A stretch of 64,000 nt of DNA from VXNE01 sp963665455. GTDB taxonomy: Bacteria > Pseudomonadota > Gammaproteobacteria > Pseudomonadales > Azotimanducaceae. Every line of letters starts with the position of its first letter. The first letter of the stretch is position 1. This document shows positions 1 through 7,768 of this stretch, piece by piece. The notes under the pieces were generated by a model. That model saw only the letters and a program-made list of their open reading frames with translations, made no database searches and was not told the DNA's origin. The translations under genes were made by a program, and so were the position numbers. The stretch is taken from assembly GCA_963665455.1 (NCBI GenBank), contig OY762279.1, positions 4,154,001 through 4,218,000 on the forward strand, written 5' to 3'.

Positions 1-587
1 CGCGCCAGCACCGCCCCGTCGCGCTCGCCGGCGACGATGGCGCGCACGATCAACTGGCCGGTCTGGCCCATGACGTCGCTCAGGACGTTGTCCAACTGCA
101 CGTTCATCTGCGTCAGCGCCTTCTGCACGTGCTGCACCGACCGGCTGCGGTCGCGCACGAGCTGTTCGCGCTGGCGCGCGTACGAGCGCAGCGGGCACAA
201 CTCGTCGGCCGCGCGGAACGCGCCGCGCAGCAGGCCGTGGCTCATCAGTTGGCGGATCCACTGGCAGTCCAGCACGTCGCTCTTGCGCCCGTGCACCTGC
301 TTGGTCGCGCGCGGGTTCACCAGGTGCACCTCGAAGCCGGCCCGGTCGAGCACCTCGAACAACGGTATCCAGTACACCCCCGTCGACTCCATCGCCACGT
401 GGCGAACGCCACACGACGACAGCCACTCCGCCATCGCCTCCAAGTCGCGGGTGAACGTCCCGAACGGACGCACCGGCCGCTCGAACCGCGACCCGTCCAC
501 CGCCACGTAGTGCCGGCGCTTGCCCACGTCGATCCCCGCGCAATCGGGGTGTACGACCTCCAACGGCGCCGCCGCCTTGCCAGCCAT
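1..587 (-). CDS. IS110-family transposase, N-terminal part (truncated by window edge)
   Basis: Reverse-strand frame of about 195 codons that runs off the left end of the window. It carries the IS110 DEDD-type catalytic N-terminus: the opening DCAGIDVGKRRHYVAVDG supplies the first acidic residue and MESTGVYW the second, followed by NPRATKQVHGRKSDVLD, typical of the RuvC-like half of the enzyme. The C-terminal serine-containing Tnp20 half lies outside. The chosen ATG at 585-587 has a GGAGGA Shine-Dalgarno 7 nt upstream; an in-frame ATG 18 nt further out is possible. IS110 enzymes catalyse excision and site-specific insertion guided by an RNA encoded in a noncoding element end. Confidence 0.85.
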   Translation of the reverse strand, partial: MAGKAAAPLEVVHPDCAGIDVGKRRHYVAVDGSRFERPVRPFGTFTRDLEAMAEWLSSCGVRHVAMESTGVYWIPLFEVLDRAGFEVHLVNPRATKQVHGRKSDVLDCQWIRQLMSHGLLRGAFRAADELCPLRSYARQREQLVRDRSRSVQHVQKALTQMNVQLDNVLSDVMGQTGQLIVRAIVAGERDGAVLA

Positions 588-1147
588 CGCCAAATCCTCC
601 ACCATCGTCAACGGGTCGCGCTGGGCGAGACCGCGGCGGGACGTTCACTCTTGCATACGGGGTCGCGACCCATGGGGCGCGCCACCAGCGTCAAAACGCC
701 GATCACGGTCCGGGCCAAACTCCTAGACGGGCATGGATGCACCATTGCCCGCGAGGCCTCGCGCCCAGCGCGACCGACCTTACATCGAACGCCCGCGCAA
801 CAGGCAACCCACCAGTTCCCTGCGCGTCAGCGCAGCGAACTGGCTGCGAGAACTCCTAGCGGTTGGGGTACACGGGAGGCAGGCTCTCCCTTTCGCCTTG
901 GAAGAAAGCAAACCCCGTGCCAACCACGCATTGATGGGGGACCGGCCCTCGTGCGGGCGTTGGACGGTTCCCGCGACCCGCGACTGCACCCGATTAATGC
1001 AGCCCGCGCACCGTCAAGGGGCATGCCCGAAACGGACCAATCCTCCGAAGATTCCGCTGCGTGCTCGTGCCACACCACGCCCTCAACGTGCGATCCGCGC
1101 TAAATTCTTGCGTTATATCAATGGATTAGATAGGCTACGGTTCACTG
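588..1147. other. Intergenic region with structured IS110 upstream end; no convincing gene
   Basis: No protein here resembles a known family; open frames on both strands are GC-driven. Immediately upstream of the IS110 transposase lie three strong hairpins: a perfect palindrome GGGTCGCGACCC at 660-671, a stem-loop at 729-750, and the palindrome CGCGAGGCCTCGCG at 750-763. A further short hairpin (GGGAG/CTCCC) is at 875-891. In IS110 elements the noncoding end upstream of the recombinase often encodes the bridge RNA, so 588 to about 770 is the place to look. The element boundary cannot be fixed by eye because IS110 elements generally lack terminal inverted repeats. Confidence 0.4.
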
Positions 1148-2635
1148 ATGGAACTCCGGGGATCAAGACAGACGAATAGCAGGTTCGTGCTGCTCTGCGT
1201 TTTCGTAGCCTTGGTGGGTCTCTTGCTGGCGGCAGTGGCCATCGCCGTTTCTTGGACGCTCCTGCAGAAATCTCGGCAACCCGAGTTCGTCCTTCCGCCG
1301 GTCGTGGAAGGCGATGTCGAGTTTCTTCCACTCCCCGCACCCACCTCCCACTTCACCGTTTCGGTGGAGATCCCGTTCCGCAACCTGGAACGCGCGATCC
1401 TGAGCGGGAAGATACGGGGCGAGGCGGGCGGCCTGATCGAGGGCTATGAGGTCTCCTGGGGCGTCACCGACACCCGAGCCACGGTGCGCCGTGAGGGAAC
1501 GGACCTGCTGATCGAAGGCCGCATCGGTGCCGAGCTCCACATCGATGAGGAACTGCCGTTCCTGCTCGAACTCCTTGGCACCACTTTCCAATTGGACATT
1601 GGGTACTCCGTGCGCACGGGGCTTTGGCTGCGGGAGGATTGGGCGCTGGAGGCCGTGCCGTCGGTGCAGACCACCGTCCACAAGGCGCTCAAACCTTCGC
1701 TGCTGTCCATCTTCGAGGTGGACATCAGGGACGAGATCGCACCCTATGCAGATGCGGCGATACACGAGGTCGTCGACGTGCTCGAGCATGGCCTGGGGCC
1801 GGGAGGCGCGATCGAGGTGGGCGCCCGTGCGGCATGGGCAGCCCTTTGCACCACCTACCCGCTCTTTCCCGAGGCGAACTCGTGGGTCGAACTTACACCC
1901 AGCCGGCCGCGGGCGACGCCGCTCAGAATCGATTCGGACGCCATCCGGCTACAGGTGCGCTTCGATGTGGCCGCACGAGTCGCGCCGCACCCAACGCAAC
2001 CCTCCTGCCCGTTCCCCGAACGACTGGTGCTAGTGGAGGAGGTGCCCGCGTTGGCCGATTTCTCCATGCCCATCTTCTTCGACTACGAGACGTTGCGGTT
2101 CGTCATCAACCAGGCACTGGAGGGCGGCCCCCGGGTCGGCCCGGTCTGGTTCCATGAAGTGCAGCGGCTGGAGAAACGGGGCTCGGACGTTTTGGTCACC
2201 GTGACCTTCCTGGACGACTTCACGGCGGAGTTGAAGGACTTGCCGGGGATGGACAGCGGCTTCCCGGGGATGCTCAACACCGCCCACGTGCTGGCGGAGA
2301 TCCGGCAGGACCCGGACACACACCAGATTTCGCTCGCCAACGTGCGGGTCGACACGGAAGCCGGCGACTTCCTCTCCAACACGCTACTCGAAGCGGTCGA
2401 ACCGTGGCTCGGGGCGTGGCTTGAGGAGCAGGTCGTCCTCGAGCCGTCCGTCCTGGGGAACCGTGCGGAAGCGATGTTGAACAGCACGCTGCGTTCCGCC
2501 GGAATCCGCGTCGGTCTCGGCGAGTTCAGCGTGACGGGCCTTGAGCCAGGATCCGGGCACCTGCGGGGCCTCGTCACGGCGACCGGGACGGTCGATGTTT
2601 CGGTGCCGGCCGACTATCTGATCCCATTCGACTAG
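1148..2635 (+). CDS. DUF4403 family protein, N-terminally membrane-anchored
   Basis: Protein of 495 aa. A cytoplasmic start (MELRGSRQTNSR) is followed by one long hydrophobic segment at about residues 13-38, so the rest is expected in the periplasm as an anchored protein. The body is a long beta-rich region; it repeatedly shows the pattern 'V-x-IPFRNLERAI' and 'LPFLLELLG' seen in DUF4403 proteins, whose function is unknown (the fold is thought to be related to lipid-binding TULIP-like barrels). It stands alone between the IS110 element and a palindrome cluster that probably ends its transcript. The family call is from memory of the pattern, not a search. Confidence 0.65.
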   Translation: MELRGSRQTNSRFVLLCVFVALVGLLLAAVAIAVSWTLLQKSRQPEFVLPPVVEGDVEFLPLPAPTSHFTVSVEIPFRNLERAILSGKIRGEAGGLIEGYEVSWGVTDTRATVRREGTDLLIEGRIGAELHIDEELPFLLELLGTTFQLDIGYSVRTGLWLREDWALEAVPSVQTTVHKALKPSLLSIFEVDIRDEIAPYADAAIHEVVDVLEHGLGPGGAIEVGARAAWAALCTTYPLFPEANSWVELTPSRPRATPLRIDSDAIRLQVRFDVAARVAPHPTQPSCPFPERLVLVEEVPALADFSMPIFFDYETLRFVINQALEGGPRVGPVWFHEVQRLEKRGSDVLVTVTFLDDFTAELKDLPGMDSGFPGMLNTAHVLAEIRQDPDTHQISLANVRVDTEAGDFLSNTLLEAVEPWLGAWLEEQVVLEPSVLGNRAEAMLNSTLRSAGIRVGLGEFSVTGLEPGSGHLRGLVTATGTVDVSVPADYLIPFD

Positions 2636-2642
2636 GGAACGT

Positions 2643-2789
2643 CTGAACAAGCCCGTCCGTGGGCTTGTTCAGGTCGCAAGCCAAAAGCGCGGTTTCGGCT
2701 TGCTCCGCAAATTCAATGGCTTACGCCATCGAATTTGGCGGCACATCCCTGTGCCGCGCTAGGGAAGGTCTTAATCAGACCTTCCCTAG
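2643..2789. repeat. Cluster of five consecutive palindromes (terminator-like or REP-like)
   Basis: Five hairpins follow one another in 147 bp. H1: 12-bp perfect stem CTGAACAAGCCC (2643-2654) with GGGCTTGTTCAG (2661-2672). H2: GCAAGCC (2676-2682) with GGCTTGC (2697-2703). H3: AAATTCAATGGC (2709-2720) with 2725-2736, one mismatch. H4: GCGGCACA (2738-2745) with TGTGCCGC (2750-2757). H5: 13-bp stem CTAGGGAAGGTCT (2759-2771) with 2777-2789. H1 begins 8 bp after the DUF4403 stop and may terminate it, but none has a T-run and one terminator would not need five. Confidence 0.8.
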
Positions 2790-2903
2790 GCGCGCTCGCC
2801 CCGCGAGGGCCGGCGCCACCGAAGCCATCGCTCTAGCGGCGCCGTGTTATAAGTCGGTCGCCCCACCCCGCCGCCTCCATCCGAGGCCAAGCATGGAGCC
2901 GTC

Positions 2904-4334
2904 ATGACCCGACCGAACATCCTCGTCTTCTTCACCGACGACCAACGCTTCGACACCATCCGCGCCCTCGGGCACCCGGAGATCCACACCCCGAACATCG
3001 ACCGCCTCGTCGCCCGCGGCACGACCTTCACCCACGCCCACATCCCCTGCGGCACGGACGGGGCCATCTGCATGCCGAGCCGGGCCATGCTGCACACCGG
3101 GCGGACGCTCTTCCACCTCCACGACGGCGGCACGAGCATTCCCCGGGAGCACACGATGCTCGGCGAGACGCTCAGGGACGCTGGGTACCGCACCTGGGGC
3201 GCGGGCAAGTGGCACAACGGGCGGGAGGCCTTCAATCGCTCCTTCGACGACGGCGACGAGATCATGTTCGGCGGCATGGCGGACCACTGGAACGTGCCCG
3301 TCTACCACTATGATCCGAGCGGGCGCTACGACGCGCGGTTGCCGCAGGTGGTGGTGCCCCGGGAGACGAACGAGGTGCTCTGGCGGGAAGCCGACCACGT
3401 ACACCCGGGCCGGCACTCCAGCGAGCTGCTCTGTGACACGGCGCTCGACTTCCTGCGGCGACAGGACGGCGCGCAGCCCTTCTTCTGCTACGTCTCGCTG
3501 CTCGCCCCGCACGATCCGCGCACCATGCCGGAGCGGTTCCGCACGATGTACGCGCCGGAGGATGTCGAGCTGCCGCCGAACTACCTCGGCGGCCACCCCT
3601 TCGACAACGGCAGCCTCAAGATCCGCGACGAGGTGCTCGCCGACTTCCCGCGCACGCCCGAGGAGGTCCGCCGGCACATCGCCGAGTACCGGGCGATGAT
3701 CACCCACCTCGACCACGAGTTCGGGCGCGTATTGGATGCGCTCGACGAGACGGGCCTCGCCGAAAACACCCTGATCGTCTTCGCCGGCGACAATGGCCTC
3801 GCCGTGGGCCAGCACGGGCTCATGGGCAAGCAGAACTGCTACGAACACAGCGTGCGCGTGCCGCTCATCTTCGCGGGACCCGGGATTCCCGAGGGCGTGC
3901 GCACCGACACCTACGTGTACCTGCTCGACATCTTTCCGACGCTCTGCGAACTGATCGACGTCCCTCCCCCCGCGACGGTGGAGGGCCGGAGCCTCGTGGC
4001 CGCCATGCGCGAGCCCGGCACGGCTGTGCGCGAGACGCTCTACTTCGCGTACGTCTCCCATCAACGCGCCGTGAAGAACCGCACGCACAAGCTCATCGAG
4101 TACGCCGTGCGCAACCGGACGCGCCAGACGCAGCTCTTCGACCTTGTGAACGATCCCTGGGAGACGAACAATCTCGCCGGCAAGCCCGGCCACGAAGACA
4201 TGGTGGCCGAACTGCGCGCGGAGTTGCTGCGCTACCGGAGCACATGGGAGGACAGCCCGGACCGCGGCCAGACGTTCTGGGAACGGTACGACGTGCCGGC
4301 GGCGCCGCTGGTGGAGGCCGCCGCCCATGCGTGA
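2904..4334 (+). CDS. Sulfatase, alkaline-phosphatase superfamily (CxPSR type)
   Basis: 476-aa type I sulfatase. Metal-binding aspartates appear in FFTDDQR (residues 9-15). The formylglycine site is C56 in CMPSR (56-60), the classical CxPSR motif. The C-terminal metal site is in GDNGLAVGQHG, followed by a KQN/HSVRVPL segment typical of S1 sulfatases. The enzyme would hydrolyse a sulfate ester after conversion of C56 to formylglycine; the substrate cannot be told from sequence. No signal peptide is apparent, so it is probably cytoplasmic. It is the first gene of a three-gene operon with a second sulfatase (8-bp overlap) and a formylglycine-generating enzyme. Confidence 0.9.
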   Translation: MTRPNILVFFTDDQRFDTIRALGHPEIHTPNIDRLVARGTTFTHAHIPCGTDGAICMPSRAMLHTGRTLFHLHDGGTSIPREHTMLGETLRDAGYRTWGAGKWHNGREAFNRSFDDGDEIMFGGMADHWNVPVYHYDPSGRYDARLPQVVVPRETNEVLWREADHVHPGRHSSELLCDTALDFLRRQDGAQPFFCYVSLLAPHDPRTMPERFRTMYAPEDVELPPNYLGGHPFDNGSLKIRDEVLADFPRTPEEVRRHIAEYRAMITHLDHEFGRVLDALDETGLAENTLIVFAGDNGLAVGQHGLMGKQNCYEHSVRVPLIFAGPGIPEGVRTDTYVYLLDIFPTLCELIDVPPPATVEGRSLVAAMREPGTAVRETLYFAYVSHQRAVKNRTHKLIEYAVRNRTRQTQLFDLVNDPWETNNLAGKPGHEDMVAELRAELLRYRSTWEDSPDRGQTFWERYDVPAAPLVEAAAHA

Positions 4335-5892
4335 GCGGCCCAACGTGCTGTTCGTCATCACCGACCAGCAGCGCGCGGACCACACCGGGTTCATGGGCAA
4401 CCAAACCCTCGAAACGCCGAATCTCGACCGCCTGGCGGCCTCCGGCATGGTGTTCGACAACGCCTGGGTCTCGAACCCGCTCTGCATGCCCAACCGCTGC
4501 ACGATGATGACCGGGCGCATGCCGAGCGCCCACGGCGTGATCTTCAACGACCGCTCCCTGGAGCGGGACGCCAACACCTTCGTCCGGCGCTTCAAGAAGT
4601 CCGGCTACCGCACCGGCCTCATCGGCAAGTCCCACCTTCAGCACGGGATGAGCAAGAACGCCATCGTGCCGTTTCGGGGCGAGCCCTCGGGCACGCTGCC
4701 CTTCCCGGACGGGTGGGACCAGATCGAGGATTTCGAACGCTACCTCGACGGCCCACCGGAGGATCCGGAGGACTTCTACGGGTTCGAGCATGTCGAGTTC
4801 AGCATCGATCATGGTGCGCGGGTCTCCGGCCACCACCTGCAATGGGCGCTCACGCGCGGCGGTCGCCTGGAGGACCTGCTCGTCGATCTGGACGTTCCCG
4901 GTCCGGGCACCGACCGCTCGCGCCATTGGCACCAGATCTATCGGCCGCCCTATCCCGAGGAACTCCATTCGAGCACCTTCGCGGCCGAGCGGACGATGGC
5001 GTTCATCGAGGAGGCGGAGGGTGCGGGCCAACCCTGGCTTGCTTGGTGCTCCTTCCCCGATCCGCATCATCCGATGACGCCGCCCGGTAAGTGGTTCGAC
5101 CGCTACCGCCCGGCGGACATGCCGTTGCCGGAGAGCCGCCACGATCCGCTTGCCGGGGCACCGGACCACCTACGGCGTTTCGCCCGCATCCATCCACGGG
5201 ACCAGCGCAACTGGGTGTCGCCCTGCGGCTACGGGGACGACGACCTGCTCCGGGAGGCGATCGCGGCCACCTACGGCATGATCGGCCTGATCGACCACGG
5301 CGTCGGTCAAGTGCTCGACAAGCTTGAAGCGACCGGCGCGCGGGACGACACGATCATCGTGTTCACGTCGGACCACGGCGACATGATGGGCGACCACGGG
5401 CTCTTCCTGAAGGGCTTCATGCACTACCGGGGCACGCTGCAGGTGCCGCTGGTGATCGACGTGCCCGGCCGCCCGGCGGGACGCACCGGGGCCCTGGCGT
5501 CCTCCATCGACCTCGGCCCGACCTTGCTCGACCTCTGCGGCATCGCCGGTTACGACGGCATCCAGGGCCTGAGCCTGGCACCGGTCCTCGATGACGGCGC
5601 GTCGTCGGTGCGGGAACGGGTGCTCATCGAGGACGACGTGCCGGTCATCCTCTCGGAGCTCACGCCCATCCCGTCACGCATTCGGACAATCCTCGCCGAG
5701 GGCTACCGCTACACGCGCAACGCCAAGGGCGAGGAGCAGCTCTTCGACCTCGGCGAGGATCCCGATGAGATGCACGACGTCCGGGACCGCCGGGACGCGC
5801 GGGAACGGATGCTCGAGGCCCTCGCGGACGCCATGATGGCGGCGGGCGATTCCTCCCGGGGCGCACCGAGCACGGAGTCCCTGCCGCGGTGA
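4327..5892 (+). CDS. Sulfatase with CMPNR active-site variant
   Basis: 521-aa sulfatase. Metal-binding residues sit in FVITDQQR near the N-terminus and in FTSDHGDMMGDHG near residue 345. The activation site is C53 in CMPNR (53-57): the usual Ser of CxPSR is Asn, while the Cys, Pro and Arg that the formylglycine-generating enzyme needs remain. It resembles choline-sulfatase/phosphonate-hydrolase-like members of the family in its length and in the long middle insert, but the substrate is unknown. The start overlaps the preceding sulfatase by 8 bp and the stop overlaps the downstream activating enzyme by 4 bp, so the three are almost certainly translated from one mRNA. Confidence 0.88.
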   Translation: MRERPNVLFVITDQQRADHTGFMGNQTLETPNLDRLAASGMVFDNAWVSNPLCMPNRCTMMTGRMPSAHGVIFNDRSLERDANTFVRRFKKSGYRTGLIGKSHLQHGMSKNAIVPFRGEPSGTLPFPDGWDQIEDFERYLDGPPEDPEDFYGFEHVEFSIDHGARVSGHHLQWALTRGGRLEDLLVDLDVPGPGTDRSRHWHQIYRPPYPEELHSSTFAAERTMAFIEEAEGAGQPWLAWCSFPDPHHPMTPPGKWFDRYRPADMPLPESRHDPLAGAPDHLRRFARIHPRDQRNWVSPCGYGDDDLLREAIAATYGMIGLIDHGVGQVLDKLEATGARDDTIIVFTSDHGDMMGDHGLFLKGFMHYRGTLQVPLVIDVPGRPAGRTGALASSIDLGPTLLDLCGIAGYDGIQGLSLAPVLDDGASSVRERVLIEDDVPVILSELTPIPSRIRTILAEGYRYTRNAKGEEQLFDLGEDPDEMHDVRDRRDARERMLEALADAMMAAGDSSRGAPSTESLPR

Positions 5893-6863
5893 CGCAAGGA
5901 CCCATGGCGACCGGCGCCTGCTGTGGGCCGACGCGCCCCTCGGCCTCCGGCCCGGCGGACCGGACTCGGCAACTCGATCTGGCCGCCTCCAGCGCCGCCT
6001 TCCGGCACCACTGGGAAGGCATGTTGGCGCTGCCGGGCGGGACCTTCCTCATGGGTTCCGAAGACCCCGACGCCCGCGCCGAGGACGGCGAGGGACCGGT
6101 GCGGGAAGTCGCGGTCCATGCCTTTCGCATCGACCCGACGACCGTCACGAACGCACGTTTCGCCGAGTTCGTGACCGCCACGGGGTATCGGACGGAAGCC
6201 GAGGTGGTCGGCTGGTCGTACGTGTTCGACGGGTTGCTCCGCAAGGCGGCGCGGCGGCGCGCACGGACCCTCGACGTGAAGCCGGTACCGTGGTGGATCG
6301 CCGTCGAGGGCGCCTGCTGGCGCAAGCCGGAAGGCCCCGGCTCCCACATCCGCCGGCGGCGCGATCATCCTGTCGTCCACGTCTCCTGGAACGACGCCGT
6401 GGCGTACTGCCAGTGGGCCGGAAAGCGGCTACCGACCGAGGCGGAGTGGGAGTGCGCGGCGCGTGGGGGACTCGTTGGCAAGCGCCTGCCCTGGGGCGAC
6501 CGGCTGTTGGTGGACGGGCGCCATCAGTGCAACATCTGGCAGGGACGGTTTCCGCAGACGAATACCCTGGCGGACGGCCACTTCGGCACGGCGCCGGCCG
6601 CGTCGTTCCCGGCAAACGGTTTCGGTCTCCACAACATGTCGGGCAACGTCTGGGAGTGGTGCGCGGACTGGTACTCTGCGGAGGCTCTGGCGGCGCGTTC
6701 GGGTGCCAATCCGACGGGGCCGGCATCCGGCGACCGCAAGGTGCTCAAGGGCGGCTCGTACCTCTGCCACGACAGCTACTGCAACCGCTACCGCGTCGCG
6801 GCACGCTACGCGAACACGCCGGATTCGACGACGGGGAACGCGGGGTTTCGGTGCGTGGCGTGA
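5889..6863 (+). CDS. Formylglycine-generating enzyme (SUMF1/FGE family)
   Basis: 324-aa protein that oxidises the active-site Cys of sulfatases to formylglycine. The N-terminal part opens with LALPGGTFLMGSEDPDARAE, the hallmark of the FGE/SUMF1 fold, followed by HPVVHVSWNDA and LPTEAEWECAARGG. The catalytic pair is C293 and C298 in YLCHDSYCNRY, five residues apart as in human FGE (C336/C341), so this is a true FGE rather than an EgtB or PvdO relative. The start is GTG within a GTGA overlap with the upstream stop; an ATG five codons later (5904) is an alternative. Position after two sulfatases explains its role. Confidence 0.92.
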   Translation: MTQGPMATGACCGPTRPSASGPADRTRQLDLAASSAAFRHHWEGMLALPGGTFLMGSEDPDARAEDGEGPVREVAVHAFRIDPTTVTNARFAEFVTATGYRTEAEVVGWSYVFDGLLRKAARRRARTLDVKPVPWWIAVEGACWRKPEGPGSHIRRRRDHPVVHVSWNDAVAYCQWAGKRLPTEAEWECAARGGLVGKRLPWGDRLLVDGRHQCNIWQGRFPQTNTLADGHFGTAPAASFPANGFGLHNMSGNVWEWCADWYSAEALAARSGANPTGPASGDRKVLKGGSYLCHDSYCNRYRVAARYANTPDSTTGNAGFRCVA

Positions 6864-6882
6864 CGCGCGCCGGGGGCGCCGG

Positions 6883-7302
6883 TCAGTGGATGCGATCTAA
6901 TAGCGCCCGAAAGGACTCGGGCGTGTGGACGGGAATGGGCGACTTGGCGAAGTCCTTCAGATTCCGCGTGACGATGTAGTCCGCTTGGCTCCTGCCGGCG
7001 GACTCGACGATGACCGCGTCCTCGAAATCCCGCATTCCGCCTCGGAGCGCAGCTTGCAGAATCGAGCCATCCACGGGCGCGACTTCCAGGATCGACAGCA
7101 GGAAGGCGACTTGGGCGTTGGCCTCCACACGACCCACTGCCTTGCGGGCCAGATAGTCGACCGTCGTGAACGAGGTCGCGCACGCCAAGCCCCGGAACTC
7201 AAGGCGTTGCGCCCTCTGAATGAGGTCCGTGGCGTCGGCGGCGAAGGGCTGCCGATCAAGGAAGAAGTCAATCAAGACGTTGGTGTCGACTACCGCCCTC
7301 AT
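6883..7302 (-). CDS. PIN-domain toxin (PIN_3-like)
   Basis: 139-aa PIN-domain ribonuclease-like protein. Acidic residues are placed as in VapC-type toxins: D6 in MRAVVDTN, D in the FFLDRQPF stretch, and D in MRDFEDAVIV towards the C-terminus. TRNLKDFA matches the typical PIN ending. It follows its antitoxin on the reverse strand with a 4-bp overlap, the usual coupled order. The predicted activity is Mg-dependent RNA cleavage when free of the antitoxin. It converges on the formylglycine-generating enzyme. Confidence 0.85.
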   Translation of the reverse strand: MRAVVDTNVLIDFFLDRQPFAADATDLIQRAQRLEFRGLACATSFTTVDYLARKAVGRVEANAQVAFLLSILEVAPVDGSILQAALRGGMRDFEDAVIVESAGRSQADYIVTRNLKDFAKSPIPVHTPESFRALLDRIH

Positions 7303-7562
7303 CGCTCGGTTGAGTCACCCCCTCCAAGATACTTCTCCTCAAGATAGGCGTAATAGTCGCCCTCATCGACATTCGCACCCTTCCAGGATCCCCGTAGCCG
7401 AGCCACCGTCGGCGTCATCTCCACCGGCTCGCGCTCCACCTTCGTCAGGGCCTGGAAGTACTCCGCGACCATCTGCGACAGCGACTTGCCGGCGCCTTTC
7501 GCGTAGACCTTGGCAGCCGCGATCAGTTCGTCGTCCATGCGCAGCGTAAGTTTCGTCTGCAT
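7299..7562 (-). CDS. DUF6364-type antitoxin of the PIN toxin
   Basis: 87-aa protein beginning MQTKLTLRMDDELI, a ribbon-helix-helix-like N-terminus that binds DNA, followed by KGAGKSLSQMVAEYF and an acidic C-terminal tail likely to wrap the toxin. The start at 7562 was chosen because the pattern begins there; an in-frame extension to 7619 adds 19 residues without family resemblance. Its stop overlaps the PIN toxin start by 4 bp. It probably represses its own promoter in the 7563-7690 interval. Confidence 0.8.
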   Translation of the reverse strand: MQTKLTLRMDDELIAAAKVYAKGAGKSLSQMVAEYFQALTKVEREPVEMTPTVARLRGSWKGANVDEGDYYAYLEEKYLGGGDSTER

Positions 7563-7692
7563 CGTTCCGTGCCGTATAGTCTTGCGGGCAGAGTACGTCA
7601 CGCCACGCACTCGCGGCAAGGCGCACGTCGCCGGCGGCGTTCATTGCAACCACGAGGGTCTCGCGCCCTCACGACATCCCAAACGCCCTAGC

Positions 7693-7740
7693 TTAAGGAT
7701 TTTGCTCGCCAAATCCCGTAGATTAAGGCAATTTCTCGCC
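7693..7740. repeat. 18-bp direct repeat upstream of the Fic gene, candidate operator
   Basis: Two copies of a TTAAGG..ATTT..CTCGCC pattern lie at 7693-7710 and 7723-7740, exactly 30 bp apart (about three helical turns). A weaker partial copy (TTATGGGATTTCGC) starts at 7743. The intervening AAATCCCGTAG is also AT-richer than the surroundings. The second copy ends 28 bp before the likely GTG start of the Fic gene, so the repeats fit a regulator-binding site overlapping the promoter. Confidence 0.5.
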
Positions 7741-7768
7741 CCTTATGGGATTTCGCAGGAGGAGGCAC

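Noticed and set aside
37..1103. Long + strand frames at the left end
   Set aside because: They lie opposite the IS110 transposase or in the noncoding region beyond it; no family resemblance, Arg/Pro-rich as expected of GC-rich shadow frames.
2643..2789. CRISPR-like or terminator-only interpretation of the palindrome cluster
   Set aside because: Stems differ in sequence so it is not a repeat array, and five hairpins without T-runs exceed a terminator.
2847..4595. 582-aa reverse-strand frame over the sulfatases
   Set aside because: Shadow of the sulfatase genes, which carry clear motifs on the other strand.
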